DNA of 64,000 nucleotides from Ensifer adhaerens (GCF_028993555.1 NZ_CP118610.1:4091001-4155000); one strand, 5' to 3'; counted from the stretch's first letter, positions 43,827 to 54,007 are shown. Notes: a model not told the origin generated them from the letters alone. Translations and numbers: made by a program.

Positions 43827-44882
43827 TCAGGCTTCGAGTGGTCCCGGCTTGCGCGCGGCGTTGGAGGGCTGAGCGCAGGCGATCTTCATCAGGTCCGAAC
43901 GTCGGCGTGCAAGGCGGGTCGAGACGCGGGTGACGATCAGCCCATCCTGCGGCGCCCGCACTTCGACGGTTCCGCCGGCCTGGCCCGGCCGCGCGAGAAT
44001 GGTGGCGAGCAGGTCGCCGGCCTTCACGCTTTCGCCGATGTCGCGATGAAACAGGATGGCGCCCGCCTCCGGCGCGCGGATCATCTCGATATTGTCGAGC
44101 GGCGAAACGATGCCGGCGAACGGCGCGATCGCGTCGTCACCGGTGATCACGCCACGGGCGACGAGGAAGCGGAAGACGCCATCTGCGTCCTTGCGGGCAA
44201 GCTCCGGATAGACGTCGCGGGTGCCGCGAAGCTCCACGGTAACCGACAGGCGTCCGGGGAGCCGCGTCTTCTTCTGCCCGGTCTCATATTTCCAGGCATA
44301 GGCGACCGCCTCCTCGAAGGCAGAGCTCTCGCCGTCCGAGAGGAAAACCGCTTCCATGCCGAGCGCAGAAGCGAGGTCGCCCGCCTCCGGCCAGAAGGCG
44401 TCGTCGATATAAGCGTATTGCAGCGCCTCGTCGTCGCAGTGGAGGTCGAGCATCAGGTCGGCGCCGAGCGCCATGTGCAGCAGCTGGCGCTTCAGGCGGT
44501 CGGTCGCCGAGTAACGGTCGAGATCGTCGATGAGGCTGTCGCGGTCGGCAAGCGAGATCAGCGGGAAGTCGCGGTTGAAGTTGGTGCGCGATCCCAGATC
44601 GAACCGGCCCTGCAGCTCGCCGAAATGCGACTGCGCCGTGCCGATCGGGTTTGCCTGCGGCACGACGGTGATGTCGCCGAGGATGGCGCCGTCTTTTTCT
44701 GCCTGCTGCAATCCTTGCAGAAGGAAATGCGCCAGCGCCGTGCCCGGCAACTCGTTGGCGTGCAGCGCCGCCTGGATATAGGTCTTCGGTGCCGCAGCGT
44801 TCCTGCCCTTGAAGCGGAAGACGGGCAGGCGCCATTCGATGCCGGACGTATCGCCGGCGATGATGATTTCGGAAATGTCCAT
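43827..44882 (-). CDS. Succinylglutamate desuccinylase/aspartoacylase-family (M14) protein
   Basis: A 351-residue zinc deacylase of the AstE/AspA family. The zinc ligands are H41 and E44 in ALHANELPG and a later histidine in LMLDLHCDD; TNFNRDFPL is the family substrate-binding motif. A C-terminal beta-barrel-like part (GDLLATILARPGQAGGTVEV) resembles biotinyl-lipoyl folds of the group. It likely removes an acyl group from an amino acid or ectoine-like compound. It is convergent with the Lrp regulator. Confidence 0.85.
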   Translation of the reverse strand: MDISEIIIAGDTSGIEWRLPVFRFKGRNAAAPKTYIQAALHANELPGTALAHFLLQGLQQAEKDGAILGDITVVPQANPIGTAQSHFGELQGRFDLGSRTNFNRDFPLISLADRDSLIDDLDRYSATDRLKRQLLHMALGADLMLDLHCDDEALQYAYIDDAFWPEAGDLASALGMEAVFLSDGESSAFEEAVAYAWKYETGQKKTRLPGRLSVTVELRGTRDVYPELARKDADGVFRFLVARGVITGDDAIAPFAGIVSPLDNIEMIRAPEAGAILFHRDIGESVKAGDLLATILARPGQAGGTVEVRAPQDGLIVTRVSTRLARRRSDLMKIACAQPSNAARKPGPLEA

Positions 44883-45052
44883 GGGCTCCTCCCGTATCGT
44901 TTGTTGGTGGCGCTTATCGGCATTCCGACGGCGCTCCGCAAGTCGCTAAGAACTGGGGTACGGATGGGGTTGCGTCGAAGTCGCTCTGGCCTTGAGATCC
45001 GGGGAAGGCCTATTGTTCCTGGACAACGCCAGCACAGGCAGGAGACGGCAAA

Positions 45053-45676
45053 ATGATCCTGATCGGCCAATACGATTCGTTCGTTCGTCGCGTGGGCATA
45101 GCGCTCACGCTGTACGGTATCCCCTTCGAACACCGCCCCTGGTCGTCCTTCGGCAACGCGGACGAGCTTCGCGCCCACAATCCGCTGACGCGCGTACCGA
45201 CCCTTGTGCTGGGTGATGGGCTGGCGCTTACCGACAGCCACATCATTCTCGACTATCTCGATAGCCTCGTATCCGATGATCAGGTCATGTTCCCACGAGC
45301 CGAGCCGGCGCGGCATCGGGCACTGCGGATTGCCACGCTCGCGACCGGCCTTGGCGACAAGGCGGTCAGTCTGTTTTACGAGAAGCGCCTGCATGGCGAA
45401 GTCTCGGCGCTCTGGGTCGATCGCTGCCGCCGCCAGATCGAGGAGACGCTTGGCGTCCTCGAGGCGAGCCGCACTGAAAGCCGGAGCGAATACTGGTTCT
45501 CGGAGCGCATCGGCCACGCTGACATCGCAGTCGCGGCGGTCCTGCGATTCCTCAAGGACGTGCATTCCGATCTCGTCGCCATCTCGCATTATCCCCACTT
45601 GCGCGCCCACGCGGAGAAGCTGGAGGCGCTCCCCGCGTTCCAGACGATCAGCCAGCCCTTCATTCCGCCGGCCTGA
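45053..45676 (+). CDS. Glutathione S-transferase-like protein
   Basis: A 207-residue GST. The N-terminal strand-helix is LIGQYDSFVRRVGIALTLYG, followed by NPLTRVPTLVLGDGLALTDSHIILDYLD, giving the cis-Pro and the Ser/Asp that bind glutathione. The usual catalytic Ser/Cys is not obvious (S9 is a candidate). It is monocistronic, divergent from the M14 deacylase gene. Confidence 0.88.
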   Translation: MILIGQYDSFVRRVGIALTLYGIPFEHRPWSSFGNADELRAHNPLTRVPTLVLGDGLALTDSHIILDYLDSLVSDDQVMFPRAEPARHRALRIATLATGLGDKAVSLFYEKRLHGEVSALWVDRCRRQIEETLGVLEASRTESRSEYWFSERIGHADIAVAAVLRFLKDVHSDLVAISHYPHLRAHAEKLEALPAFQTISQPFIPPA

Positions 45677-45821
45677 GGCTTCTGCCGATCTTGAGTGAGC
45701 GTGGCCGATACTTCACCGAGGCGTGATGGTTTCGCGGCGGCCGGTCACTCGCAACTCCATTATCCGGTCACAAACGCGGAGGATTTGGCGAGGCTGGCGT
45801 TCAAGAGCCTCCGGGGCGTTT

Positions 45822-46208
45822 TGTGGGACCGAATGCAGTGCGAAATATAAGGCCGCGCAAGCCGCCGGCTCGCTCAATGGCATGAAATGGAATGACTTCC
45901 TGAAGGCGCAATGCGGAACCGACACCGCTGCCAAACCGGCAGTCATGACAAATGAAGAGCCGAAGGCCGCCAACACGGACAACGCGCCGGAGCCAGCGGC
46001 AACGACGGCAAAGGCGCCGAAGGGCGTGGTTTTCCCGAAGAAGGTCGACCCGAGATAATCGAATGAAGCCGCCGGAAAGGCGCGTATGCATACCTGCCTC
46101 GACCAATACAAGGCCGACAAGGCGAACAACACCTTGGGTGACCTCAACTGGATCAAGAAGGGCGGTGGCTACTACAGCATCTGCAATTCGCAACTGAAGC
46201 ATTCCTGA
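45822..46208 (+). pseudogene. Decayed small exported-protein gene (in-frame stop, missing signal peptide)
   Basis: Two homologous modules can be read in one frame. The first is TECSAKYKAAQAAGSLNGMK with KWNDFLKAQCG, then an Ala/Pro/Glu linker, then GVVFPKKVDPR. At 46056-46058 a TAA interrupts; after it the same frame continues SNEAAGKARMHTCLDQYKAD, then WIKKGGGYYSICNSQLKHS and a stop at 46208. Relatives in rhizobia (from memory) read through with a tyrosine there and start with a signal peptide, which is missing upstream here: the frame open to 45723 encodes an Arg-rich, unrelated stretch. Both ends therefore point to inactivation. A sequencing error at the TAA is a remaining alternative. Confidence 0.65.
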
Positions 46209-46230
46209 ATCCACGCGACCGGCACCCAGC

Positions 46231-46262
46231 TGCAAACCCGCGCGTCCTTTTTGGGCGCGCGG
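46231..46262. terminator. Hairpin downstream of the decayed gene and the secreted hydrolase gene
   Basis: CCCGCGCG / CGCGCGGG with a T-rich loop, between two convergent units. It lacks a clear T tract after the stem, so it is a weak terminator candidate. Confidence 0.4.
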
Positions 46263-46301
46263 GAGCTTCAGTTCAAATCGCGGCCGTCTCAGTTGCTGCG
46301 G

Positions 46302-47213
46302 CTATTCCGTATCGAGAAAGCTGCGGATCGCTTTCACCGTTGCTTCCGGTTGCTCTTCCATCAGCCAGTGGCCGGATGCCGGAATCACCACTTCCGTGAC
46401 GTTGTCGGCGGCTGCTCTGGCAACGACGGCCATCGTCGGCCCGAAGGATTTTTCGCCGCCAACGGCGAGTACCGGCATCTTCAGCTTGCCCTGCTTCAGA
46501 AGGGCCTGGTCATCGATCGCGTCCTGATCGAAGGCCGCAAACTGCGCGAAGCCGGCGTGCATCGCTCCGGGCTGGGCGTAAAGCGTGGCGTAGTGCTGGC
46601 GCGATGCTTCGTCCCACTTCTTCGGGTCAGCGGAGAACTCGTTCCAGAAGCGGTCGAGATAGATGCGTTCGCGGCCAGCGACCAACCGTTCCATGTCGGG
46701 CCCGCCAAAGCGGAAGTGCCAGAGCAGCGGGTTCTTGAGGATCTCCTCCCAGGGGCCGATGCCGGGCAGAGGCGCGTCCATGAGCACGAGTTTGGTCGTC
46801 CGTGCCGGATATTGCGCGGCGAACGAGTAGCCGACCATGTTGCCGATATCGTGCGCGACGACGTCGACCTTGTCCGCCTTCAAGGCGTCCAGCACGCCGG
46901 CGATATCCTTGGCTTCATTTTTCTTGTCGTAGCCGGTTTCAGGCTTCTGTGAGCGTCCCATGCCCCTGAGATCGGGTACGATGACGCGGTGACCGCGCAC
47001 GAGTTCGGCGGCGAGCGGCGCCCACATGTCGCCGGTCTCGCCATAGCCGTGCAGCAGCACGACGGTTGGCCCGGACCCTCCGACACGGACATGAAGGGTT
47101 GTGCCGTTGGTTGCGATGTCCTGCATCGTAAAGGCCGCCGAATAGGGCTGAACGTCAGCGAGCGCCGGGGCAGCAATGGCGATGGCTGCGCTGGCGATGA
47201 GGGAACGAAGCAT
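46302..47213 (-). CDS. Exported alpha/beta hydrolase (epoxide hydrolase/haloacid dehalogenase-like)
   Basis: A 303-residue protein with a signal peptide (MLRSLIASAAIAIAAPALA). The hydrolase core shows the oxyanion motif LLHGYGETGDMW and the nucleophile elbow AHDIGNM, in which an aspartate rather than a serine is the nucleophile, as in epoxide hydrolases and fluoroacetate dehalogenases. PASGHWLMEEQPE has the catalytic histidine. Periplasmic location and Asp nucleophile are clear; the substrate is not. Confidence 0.87.
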   Translation of the reverse strand: MLRSLIASAAIAIAAPALADVQPYSAAFTMQDIATNGTTLHVRVGGSGPTVVLLHGYGETGDMWAPLAAELVRGHRVIVPDLRGMGRSQKPETGYDKKNEAKDIAGVLDALKADKVDVVAHDIGNMVGYSFAAQYPARTTKLVLMDAPLPGIGPWEEILKNPLLWHFRFGGPDMERLVAGRERIYLDRFWNEFSADPKKWDEASRQHYATLYAQPGAMHAGFAQFAAFDQDAIDDQALLKQGKLKMPVLAVGGEKSFGPTMAVVARAAADNVTEVVIPASGHWLMEEQPEATVKAIRSFLDTE

Positions 47214-47538
47214 TCTGTCTCTCCTGTTGAGGCGTGTGCCGAATGGCGTTTCGATAATAAACAGAAGATGACATTGGGCCGACGTTCGAACTAGTGGCGG
47301 GAAAGCGAAGCTATTGTTCGCTATTGCCGAACGCTAAAGCCTTGTTCATCTATCGCCGGATGGCAACAAATAGGCCTCGGCGGCGACCTGAGATTGAGAG
47401 ACCAGGTGGACGGTTGGCAAGTGATTTCGATCACTTCGAATAGCGGATCACGCCGTCCTGCACCGGATGTGCGCGGGAAAGCGGTTGGGCGTGCCGAGGA
47501 CGCGCCTTTCGGAATTTGCGCTGCCATCGCTGACGACG
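47214..47538. other. Intergenic stretch without a supported gene
   Basis: About 325 bases between the secreted hydrolase and the GFA-like gene. Short frames are present on both strands, but none has a family motif or good start. One compact hairpin, AAGTGAT-TTCG-ATCACTT, lies at 47419-47436. Confidence 0.6.
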
Positions 47539-47952
47539 CTACGTCGGCGGCATCGTCTCGAATTTCGTCAGAGCCGGATCGAGATGGTCCCAGTCGTATC
47601 CGCGCACGGCATAGGTCACTGCATCGGGCTTGTAGCGGCTCGGATCATCAAGGCTCGCCGCGCGCACACTGAAGAATTCGGGCATGGCCGCAAAGGTCAT
47701 GTAGACGGGCGAGCCACAGGTGGGACAGAAGCCGCGCGTCTTCACATGGCCGCTGTCGGCAACCATATCCCAGTGCGTCGCTTCGCCTTCGAGCTTCACG
47801 CCGTCGCGGCGGAACGTCATATGCGATCCGTGTCCGGTCCCGCTTTCGTGCTGGCAGTCGCGGCACTGGCAGTCGTTCGAAAATACCGGTTCTCCGGAAA
47901 TCTCGTAGCGGATCGCGCCGCAGGCGCATCCGCCGATATAGGACCTGCTCAT
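47539..47952 (-). CDS. GFA-family zinc protein (glutathione-dependent formaldehyde-activating enzyme-like)
   Basis: A 137-residue CENP-V/GFA-fold protein with the zinc cysteines of the family: GGCACGAIRY, CQCRDCQ and GFCPTCGSPVY. True Gfa speeds the reaction of formaldehyde with glutathione, but this large family mostly has no proven activity. The ATG at 47952 has AGGAGG upstream. It stands alone between unrelated genes. Confidence 0.88.
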   Translation of the reverse strand: MSRSYIGGCACGAIRYEISGEPVFSNDCQCRDCQHESGTGHGSHMTFRRDGVKLEGEATHWDMVADSGHVKTRGFCPTCGSPVYMTFAAMPEFFSVRAASLDDPSRYKPDAVTYAVRGYDWDHLDPALTKFETMPPT

Positions 47953-48074
47953 GCATTCCTCCTGTTTCGGGCATGGCAAGGCCTGGCGCGCGGCCGCGAG
48001 CGCCGCGCCGACCATTCTCCTTGCTCGTTTCGGTTTGTAAGGTGCCGGCTCGCCGTGACGATCCGGCTTCGGTT

Positions 48075-48542
48075 TTAGGGCTGTTCGTCGGTGACCTCAC
48101 CGAGGCGCGAGAGCACCTTCGGCCAGCCATTGCTCATATTGCTGAACGCCGAGTCGTTCTTCGGCGTGACGAAGCCGGAATGCACGAGGCGAAGACGGGT
48201 GCCGTTGTCGACCTTCGTCAGCGTCCAGGTCACGACCGTGTCGAGACGGGAGCCGTAACCGACATTGTCTTCATCACCGCTCTTCCACGAATAGACGAAG
48301 CGCTCATGCGGGCGGACCTCCAGCACCTGGCAACGGATCGTCCCGTCCCAGGCTCCGGCCGGTGTCGTCTGGAAGGTGAAATGCGTGCCCTCGACGGGCC
48401 TGAAGCCGGTCGGCGGCATGATCCAGCGCCCCATCAGGTCGCCATTGGTCAGGGTCTTCCAGATCGTCTCGGGTGCATGCGGAAACACCTCGTCTATGAC
48501 GATGTCCTGTGTCTCGATTTTCAAGGCTGCTGCGTCGGTCAT
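48075..48542 (-). CDS. SRPBCC/AHSA1-family protein
   Basis: A 155-residue START/Bet v1-like protein: PHAPETIWKTLTNGDLMGRW is the typical first helix region, and TRLRLVHSGFV with NGWPKVLSRLGE ends it. These bind hydrophobic ligands and are commonly co-transcribed with an ArsR regulator. Here the start codon overlaps the ArsR stop (ATGA), so the two form one operon with the regulator first. Confidence 0.9.
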   Translation of the reverse strand: MTDAAALKIETQDIVIDEVFPHAPETIWKTLTNGDLMGRWIMPPTGFRPVEGTHFTFQTTPAGAWDGTIRCQVLEVRPHERFVYSWKSGDEDNVGYGSRLDTVVTWTLTKVDNGTRLRLVHSGFVTPKNDSAFSNMSNGWPKVLSRLGEVTDEQP

Positions 48543-48871
48543 GGATCGATCTCCTTGAGAAGAGTGCGTAGATCTGCAAAGCGCTCGCGCCAGAAGCTGC
48601 CATAGTGGCTCATCCAGTCGACGAGCGGCGCCAGGCCTTCAGGCTCGGCGCGGTAATAGACGTTGCGGCCTTCCGGACGCTCGGCGACCAGGCCCGCCTG
48701 CTTCAGCGACTTGAGGTGCTGCGAAATCGCACCCTGCGTCACGCCGCTGCCGCGGGTGAGCTCGACCACGGTGATCTCGTCGGCATTGGCGATGCGCTCG
48801 AACACGGCGCGCCTTGTCGGGTCGGCAAGGGCGCGCATGACGGCGGTGACGGGGGTGGTTTCGATCATCAT
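48539..48871 (-). CDS. ArsR-family transcriptional regulator
   Basis: A 110-residue winged-helix regulator. The recognition region is LTRGSGVTQGAISQHLKSLK and the wing GLVAERPEGRNVYYRAEPEG. No metal-binding cysteine motif (ELCVCDL) is present, so it is probably one of the non-metal ArsR proteins linked to AHSA1 genes. ATG 48871 is the likely start, 48868 an alternative. A 14-base dyad lies 19 bases upstream. Confidence 0.9.
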   Translation of the reverse strand: MMIETTPVTAVMRALADPTRRAVFERIANADEITVVELTRGSGVTQGAISQHLKSLKQAGLVAERPEGRNVYYRAEPEGLAPLVDWMSHYGSFWRERFADLRTLLKEIDP

Positions 48872-48889
48872 GAGAAACAAATAGCATTC

Positions 48890-48903
48890 ACTAATTGATT
48901 AGT
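48890..48903. promoter_or_regulatory. ArsR operator candidate
   Basis: ACTAAT-TG-ATTAGT, perfect 6-base arms, directly upstream of the ArsR gene; ATTAG-type dyads are usual for ArsR/SmtB proteins. Confidence 0.55.
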
Positions 48904-48927
48904 CAATACTATTGATAATGATAGCGG

Positions 48928-48957
48928 AAAAGGGCGAACCGTTTGGTCCGCCCTTCC
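48928..48957 (-). terminator. Terminator of the secreted hydrolase gene
   Basis: On the minus strand the arms AAGGGCG and CGCCCTT, with additional inner pairs, are followed by TTTTCC, 45 bases past the hydrolase stop. Confidence 0.7.
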
Positions 48958-48998
48958 TGTCCGTTTCGCGACCGCGATGTGCGGTGCCGGGATTATGC

Positions 48999-49757
48999 TT
49001 ATTCGCTCGCCTGTGCCGCCTTTTCGATGAGCGCTGCGACGGCATCCGGCTTCGAGACGTAGACGGCGTGGCTGCCGGCGGTCTCGACCACCGTGGAACC
49101 GGCGCGTTTTGCCATCTGGCGCTGGGCGGCCGGCGGGATCATGCGGTCGTCGGTCGCAACGAGATAGAAGCTCGGCTTCTCCTTCCAGGCCGGAGCGGTG
49201 ACGGTGCCGGCTGCCGCTTCCACGGCCCACGGGACCTGCGAGTCGGCCATGAAGGCTGCAATCTCAGGGTCGACGTCGGCCGCGAATGCAGCGGCGAATT
49301 TCGCCTTGTCGAGTGCGAGGAAACCATCGACGGGCGGCAGGATCGGCGGAACCGGAGCGCCGGCAGGCGGGTTGGCGATGAGCGAGGAAACGGACTCGCC
49401 CTTATCCGGCGCGAAGGCGGCGATATAGACGACGGACTTCACCTTTTCGTCGGTGCCGGCTTCCGAAATGACCACGCCGCCATAGGAGTGGCCGACGAGC
49501 ACGACCGGGCCGTCCTGCGCGGCGATCGCGCGCTTGGTGATGGCGACGTCGCCGGCAAGCGAAAGGGTTGGGTTCTGGACGATGGTGACGTTGTAACCGT
49601 CCTTCTTGAGGATGTTGTAGACGCCCTGCCAGCCCGAACCGTCAGCAAAGGCGCCATGAACCAGCACGACATTCTTGGCGGCAGGGGCGGCCTGGGCCGA
49701 CGTGAGCGCGCTTGCGGAGAGGGCGAAAGCGGCGGCAGCGATGAGGGACTTAAGCAT
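48999..49757 (-). CDS. Exported alpha/beta hydrolase
   Basis: A 252-residue protein with a signal peptide (MLKSLIAAAAFALSASALTS, cleaved after QAA). The core has VLVHGAFADGSGW and the nucleophile elbow GHSYGG with a serine; ETAGSHAVYVSKP holds the catalytic histidine. This is the salicylate esterase/hydroxynitrile lyase-like subgroup that is common in rhizobial periplasm. AGGAGA precedes the ATG. It is divergent from an OhrR-like regulator, with three CGCG-centred palindromes between them. Confidence 0.88.
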   Translation of the reverse strand: MLKSLIAAAAFALSASALTSAQAAPAAKNVVLVHGAFADGSGWQGVYNILKKDGYNVTIVQNPTLSLAGDVAITKRAIAAQDGPVVLVGHSYGGVVISEAGTDEKVKSVVYIAAFAPDKGESVSSLIANPPAGAPVPPILPPVDGFLALDKAKFAAAFAADVDPEIAAFMADSQVPWAVEAAAGTVTAPAWKEKPSFYLVATDDRMIPPAAQRQMAKRAGSTVVETAGSHAVYVSKPDAVAALIEKAAQASE

Positions 49758-49781
49758 TTCGGGTCTCCTTTGATTTGGTTG

Positions 49782-49862
49782 TTTTCGCGAAAATTATTAT
49801 CGCGATAATCATCGTGTACGCCGACTCGGTTTTCTTGTAAAGATATTAATTATCGCGATATC
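49782..49862. promoter_or_regulatory. Three CGCG-centred palindromes in the hydrolase/OhrR-like promoter
   Basis: TTTTCGCGAAAA (49782-49793), ATTATCGCGATAAT (49796-49809), both perfect, and ATTATCGCGATATC (49849-49862), near perfect. The last two are centred 53 bases apart, five helical turns. They probably bind the adjacent MarR/OhrR-type regulator to control both genes. Confidence 0.7.
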
Positions 49863-49907
49863 GATTTTCGAGGCAGAAAACGCGCTGCGCATCCTTAGGA
49901 GCCCCAG

Positions 49908-50354
49908 ATGTCCAATGATCCCACGACCGTGCCGCTGGATAGCCAGCTTTGTTTTTCGATCTATTCGGCATCGATCGCCATCAACCGCGTCTACAAGCCA
50001 ATGCTCGACGCGCTCGGCGTAACCTACACTCAGTATCTTGTCTTGAGCACGCTCTGGGAGAAGGACGGCCTGACGATCTCGGCGATCGCCGATCGGTTGG
50101 GCCTTGAGTCGAGCACGATTACGCCGGCCGTCAAGCGGCTTGAAGCCGCCGGTTTCCTCGGCCGCCACCGCAGCGTCACCGACGAGCGACAGGTGGAAGT
50201 GCACCTTTCAGCAAAGGGACGCGGTCTGCATGTGAAAACCGGTTGCCTGACCGATGCTCTGCTGAAAAATTCAGGCTTCACCGTGCCGGAAATGATCGAT
50301 CTCAACGAGCGAGTTCGGAAGCTGCGCGATGGAATGCGTGACGCGGTGAAGTAG
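49908..50354 (+). CDS. OhrR-like MarR-family redox regulator
   Basis: A 148-residue MarR protein of the OhrR type: the reactive cysteine is C15 in DSQLCFSIYSAS, aligned with the peroxide-sensing cysteine of OhrR. The winged helix has ISAIADRLGLESSTITPAVK and the wing SVTDERQVEVHLSAKG. OhrR senses organic hydroperoxides and normally controls ohr; here no ohr gene is adjacent and the divergent gene encodes a secreted hydrolase. A second cysteine (TGCLTD) near residue 108 suggests a two-cysteine mechanism. Confidence 0.9.
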   Translation: MSNDPTTVPLDSQLCFSIYSASIAINRVYKPMLDALGVTYTQYLVLSTLWEKDGLTISAIADRLGLESSTITPAVKRLEAAGFLGRHRSVTDERQVEVHLSAKGRGLHVKTGCLTDALLKNSGFTVPEMIDLNERVRKLRDGMRDAVK

Positions 50355-50428
50355 CGGCGCCGCGCGGACCGAAGGGCCGGCGTGTCTGGATTTTGAGCGC
50401 GAAAAGTCGTGGCGAACCTGAGCCGCGC

Positions 50429-51172
50429 TTATCTCAGCCGGCCGATCGGGATGATCTCGGACGCGGAGGTTTCGAACGGTCTGCCGTCCCAGCCGCCGAG
50501 CCACTGCTCCACGACGAGTCCGGACTCGTCCATCATCGCGGTGAGGTCTTCGTGGGAAGGGAAGGCGATTTTCGACTGGGCCGCGTAGGTGCGTTCGTCC
50601 GCTGCGATCCGGTAGAACGTATCGTACTCCACCACCCCGGTTGCAGGGTCGTGCCGGACATCGTTCCAGGCGAGAACCTTGCCAAAGACGGGATGTTCGG
50701 TGTCCCGCTCGGATTCGTCCGGTGTCCATTCCTTCCATTCCTCGACCACCGGATTGCGGCTGTCGAAAATGAAGTGCCCTTCGGGCGAAAGATGCGCGGC
50801 GATGGTCTTCAGCGCCGCAAGCTGATCGTCTTTTGTCAGGAATACCTGAAAGGCATGGCCGCTGAGCAGCACCATGTCGAACGTCTCGTCGAGGCGGATG
50901 GTCCGCCCGTCACCCTCGACCCAACGGACGCGGTTACCGCCAGGTCTTGACCTGGCGACGTCCAGCATCGCGGCTGCCGGATCGACGCCGACGACCCGCT
51001 TTCCACTCTCAGCAAGAGCAGCGGTCAGCATGCCGGTGCCGCACCCCAGATCAAGGATCGAGGTGCGGCCTTCGGCCATGGTCTTCAGATATGCGGAATC
51101 GGCGGTCCAGCCGTTCTCGATGTCGTAGAACTCTACAAGGCTTGGATCGTTATAGAGCTTGTCCGACGGCAT
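50429..51172 (-). CDS. Class I SAM-dependent methyltransferase
   Basis: A 247-residue methyltransferase with motif I SILDLGCGTGMLTAAL (about 38-53), acidic strand-2 end VVGVDPAAAML, and FDMVLLSGHAFQVF. A typical small-molecule methyltransferase; the substrate is not indicated. It starts 12 bases after the guaA stop on the same strand, so it is probably co-transcribed with guaA, although a functional tie is not obvious. Confidence 0.87.
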   Translation of the reverse strand: MPSDKLYNDPSLVEFYDIENGWTADSAYLKTMAEGRTSILDLGCGTGMLTAALAESGKRVVGVDPAAAMLDVARSRPGGNRVRWVEGDGRTIRLDETFDMVLLSGHAFQVFLTKDDQLAALKTIAAHLSPEGHFIFDSRNPVVEEWKEWTPDESERDTEHPVFGKVLAWNDVRHDPATGVVEYDTFYRIAADERTYAAQSKIAFPSHEDLTAMMDESGLVVEQWLGGWDGRPFETSASEIIPIGRLR

Positions 51173-51184
51173 CGAGGTGACTGC

Positions 51185-52747
<1,563 letters not shown>

Positions 52748-52841
52748 TGGAAGCCTTCAAACAAGCTTGATCATGGCGAGCCTTTAATGAAAGCCCGCCA
52801 TCAGCGCAACGATTCAATTGCACCCCGACAATTCCGGGGTT

Positions 52842-53480
52842 TCAGAGCGGGATGGCGCCGCTTAAAACCGCATTCTCCAACCGGTCGATCACATCAGCAA
52901 GCTTCTCGTCGATGACGTGAAGGTATTCGGTCCAGTCGCTGACATGCTTGAGCTCCGCCTTGCCGTCGGAGATGCCGCGCAGGGCAATCAGCGGAATCCC
53001 AAAGGACTGGCAGGCGCGCAGAACCGCAAAGGTCTCCATCTCCACCATGTCGGCGTCGATCGTTTCATAGGCCGCGCCCGAAACGATATTGGCGCCGGTC
53101 GAAAGCCGGGCTTCGGGCACGCCGGGAATCCGGAGCGGCAGCGGCACCACGGCCGGCAGGTCGAGGAACGGAGTCGCGCCCTTCTCGAAGCCGAGCGGCG
53201 AGGCATCCATGTCGCGATAGCCGACGGAGACGGCCTGGTAGACTTCGGTCTGTTCAAGCGTGGCAGCGCCGGCCGAGCCGAGCGAAACGACGAGATCGGG
53301 CAGGGCCCGCTCCGCTGCGAGCTCGGCAAGCGTGCGCGTCAGCACCACGGCAGCCTCGACCGGGCCGACGCCAGTCATCAGCGGCTTGATCCGGTCCTTG
53401 AGGTGCGGCCCGTATTCGGCATCCACGGCCATGACGTAGAGGACCCTGCGTCCGGCGACGTCCTTGATGGCAAAACTCAT
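52842..53480 (-). CDS. mtnN: 5'-methylthioadenosine/S-adenosylhomocysteine nucleosidase-like protein
   Basis: A 212-residue nucleoside phosphorylase-fold protein that cleaves adenine from MTA/SAH. It has VMAVDAEYGP (position of the active-site glutamate in this family), TGVGPVEAAV, VSLGSAGA, VEMETFAVLRACQ (ribose-binding Glu) and RGISDGKAE with the catalytic aspartate. It is shorter and more divergent than E. coli MtnN, as is usual in rhizobia. The start overlaps the stop of the thioesterase gene (ATGA). Confidence 0.85.
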   Translation of the reverse strand: MSFAIKDVAGRRVLYVMAVDAEYGPHLKDRIKPLMTGVGPVEAAVVLTRTLAELAAERALPDLVVSLGSAGAATLEQTEVYQAVSVGYRDMDASPLGFEKGATPFLDLPAVVPLPLRIPGVPEARLSTGANIVSGAAYETIDADMVEMETFAVLRACQSFGIPLIALRGISDGKAELKHVSDWTEYLHVIDEKLADVIDRLENAVLSGAIPL

Positions 53481-53929
53481 CCTTCGATCCCCTCGCGTCC
53501 GCGCACCACCATCATCGTTCCCGTCATCGATGCGATCAGCTTTGCCGGTCCGTCCGCACGGATCGCATAACCGCGCCCGTCGGAGACGATGATCGTCGAG
53601 CCGGGCTTCGTCACTTCCCCGCGGAACAGGAAGCGCTCCCCGCGCCCCGGCGAAAGCAGATTGACCTTGAACTCGATCGTCAGGATCGAGGCATCGGGAT
53701 CGATCACAGAATAGGCGGCGTAGGTGCCGGCCGAATCCAACGCAGCCGAAATGACACCCGCATGCAGGAACCCATGCTGCTGCGTCAGCTTCTCGTCGAA
53801 GGGCAGTTCGATCTCGACAGTGCCCTGTTCGACGAGCGTCAGTTCCGCGCCGATGGTGCGCATCGCCGCTTGCCGCGCAAAACTGTTGCGGATGCGCTTT
53901 CGGAAATCGGGGGGATCACGGTCGTCCAT
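53477..53929 (-). CDS. PaaI-family hotdog-fold thioesterase
   Basis: A 150-residue hotdog thioesterase. The catalytic region is QQHGFLHAGVISAALDSAG, where the aspartate is the usual base, and the sheet continues with IEFKVNLLSPGRGERFLFRG. Probably hydrolyses aryl- or acyl-CoA esters in the cytoplasm. Translationally coupled to mtnN by a four-base overlap. The ATG at 53929 is preferred over an upstream extension that adds unrelated residues. Confidence 0.9.
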   Translation of the reverse strand: MDDRDPPDFRKRIRNSFARQAAMRTIGAELTLVEQGTVEIELPFDEKLTQQHGFLHAGVISAALDSAGTYAAYSVIDPDASILTIEFKVNLLSPGRGERFLFRGEVTKPGSTIIVSDGRGYAIRADGPAKLIASMTGTMMVVRGREGIEG

Positions 53930-54007
53930 CAGTCCACATGGCCTTTTTAGTCGGGCGGCATCACTATGCCAGCGGGACAGTGGCACGCTCGTGAAGGTCC
54001 GACAAGT

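Noticed and set aside
47321..47527. Small minus-strand frame in the 47.2-47.5 kb gap
   Set aside because: No ribosome site, no motif, and overlapping frames on both strands look equally random.
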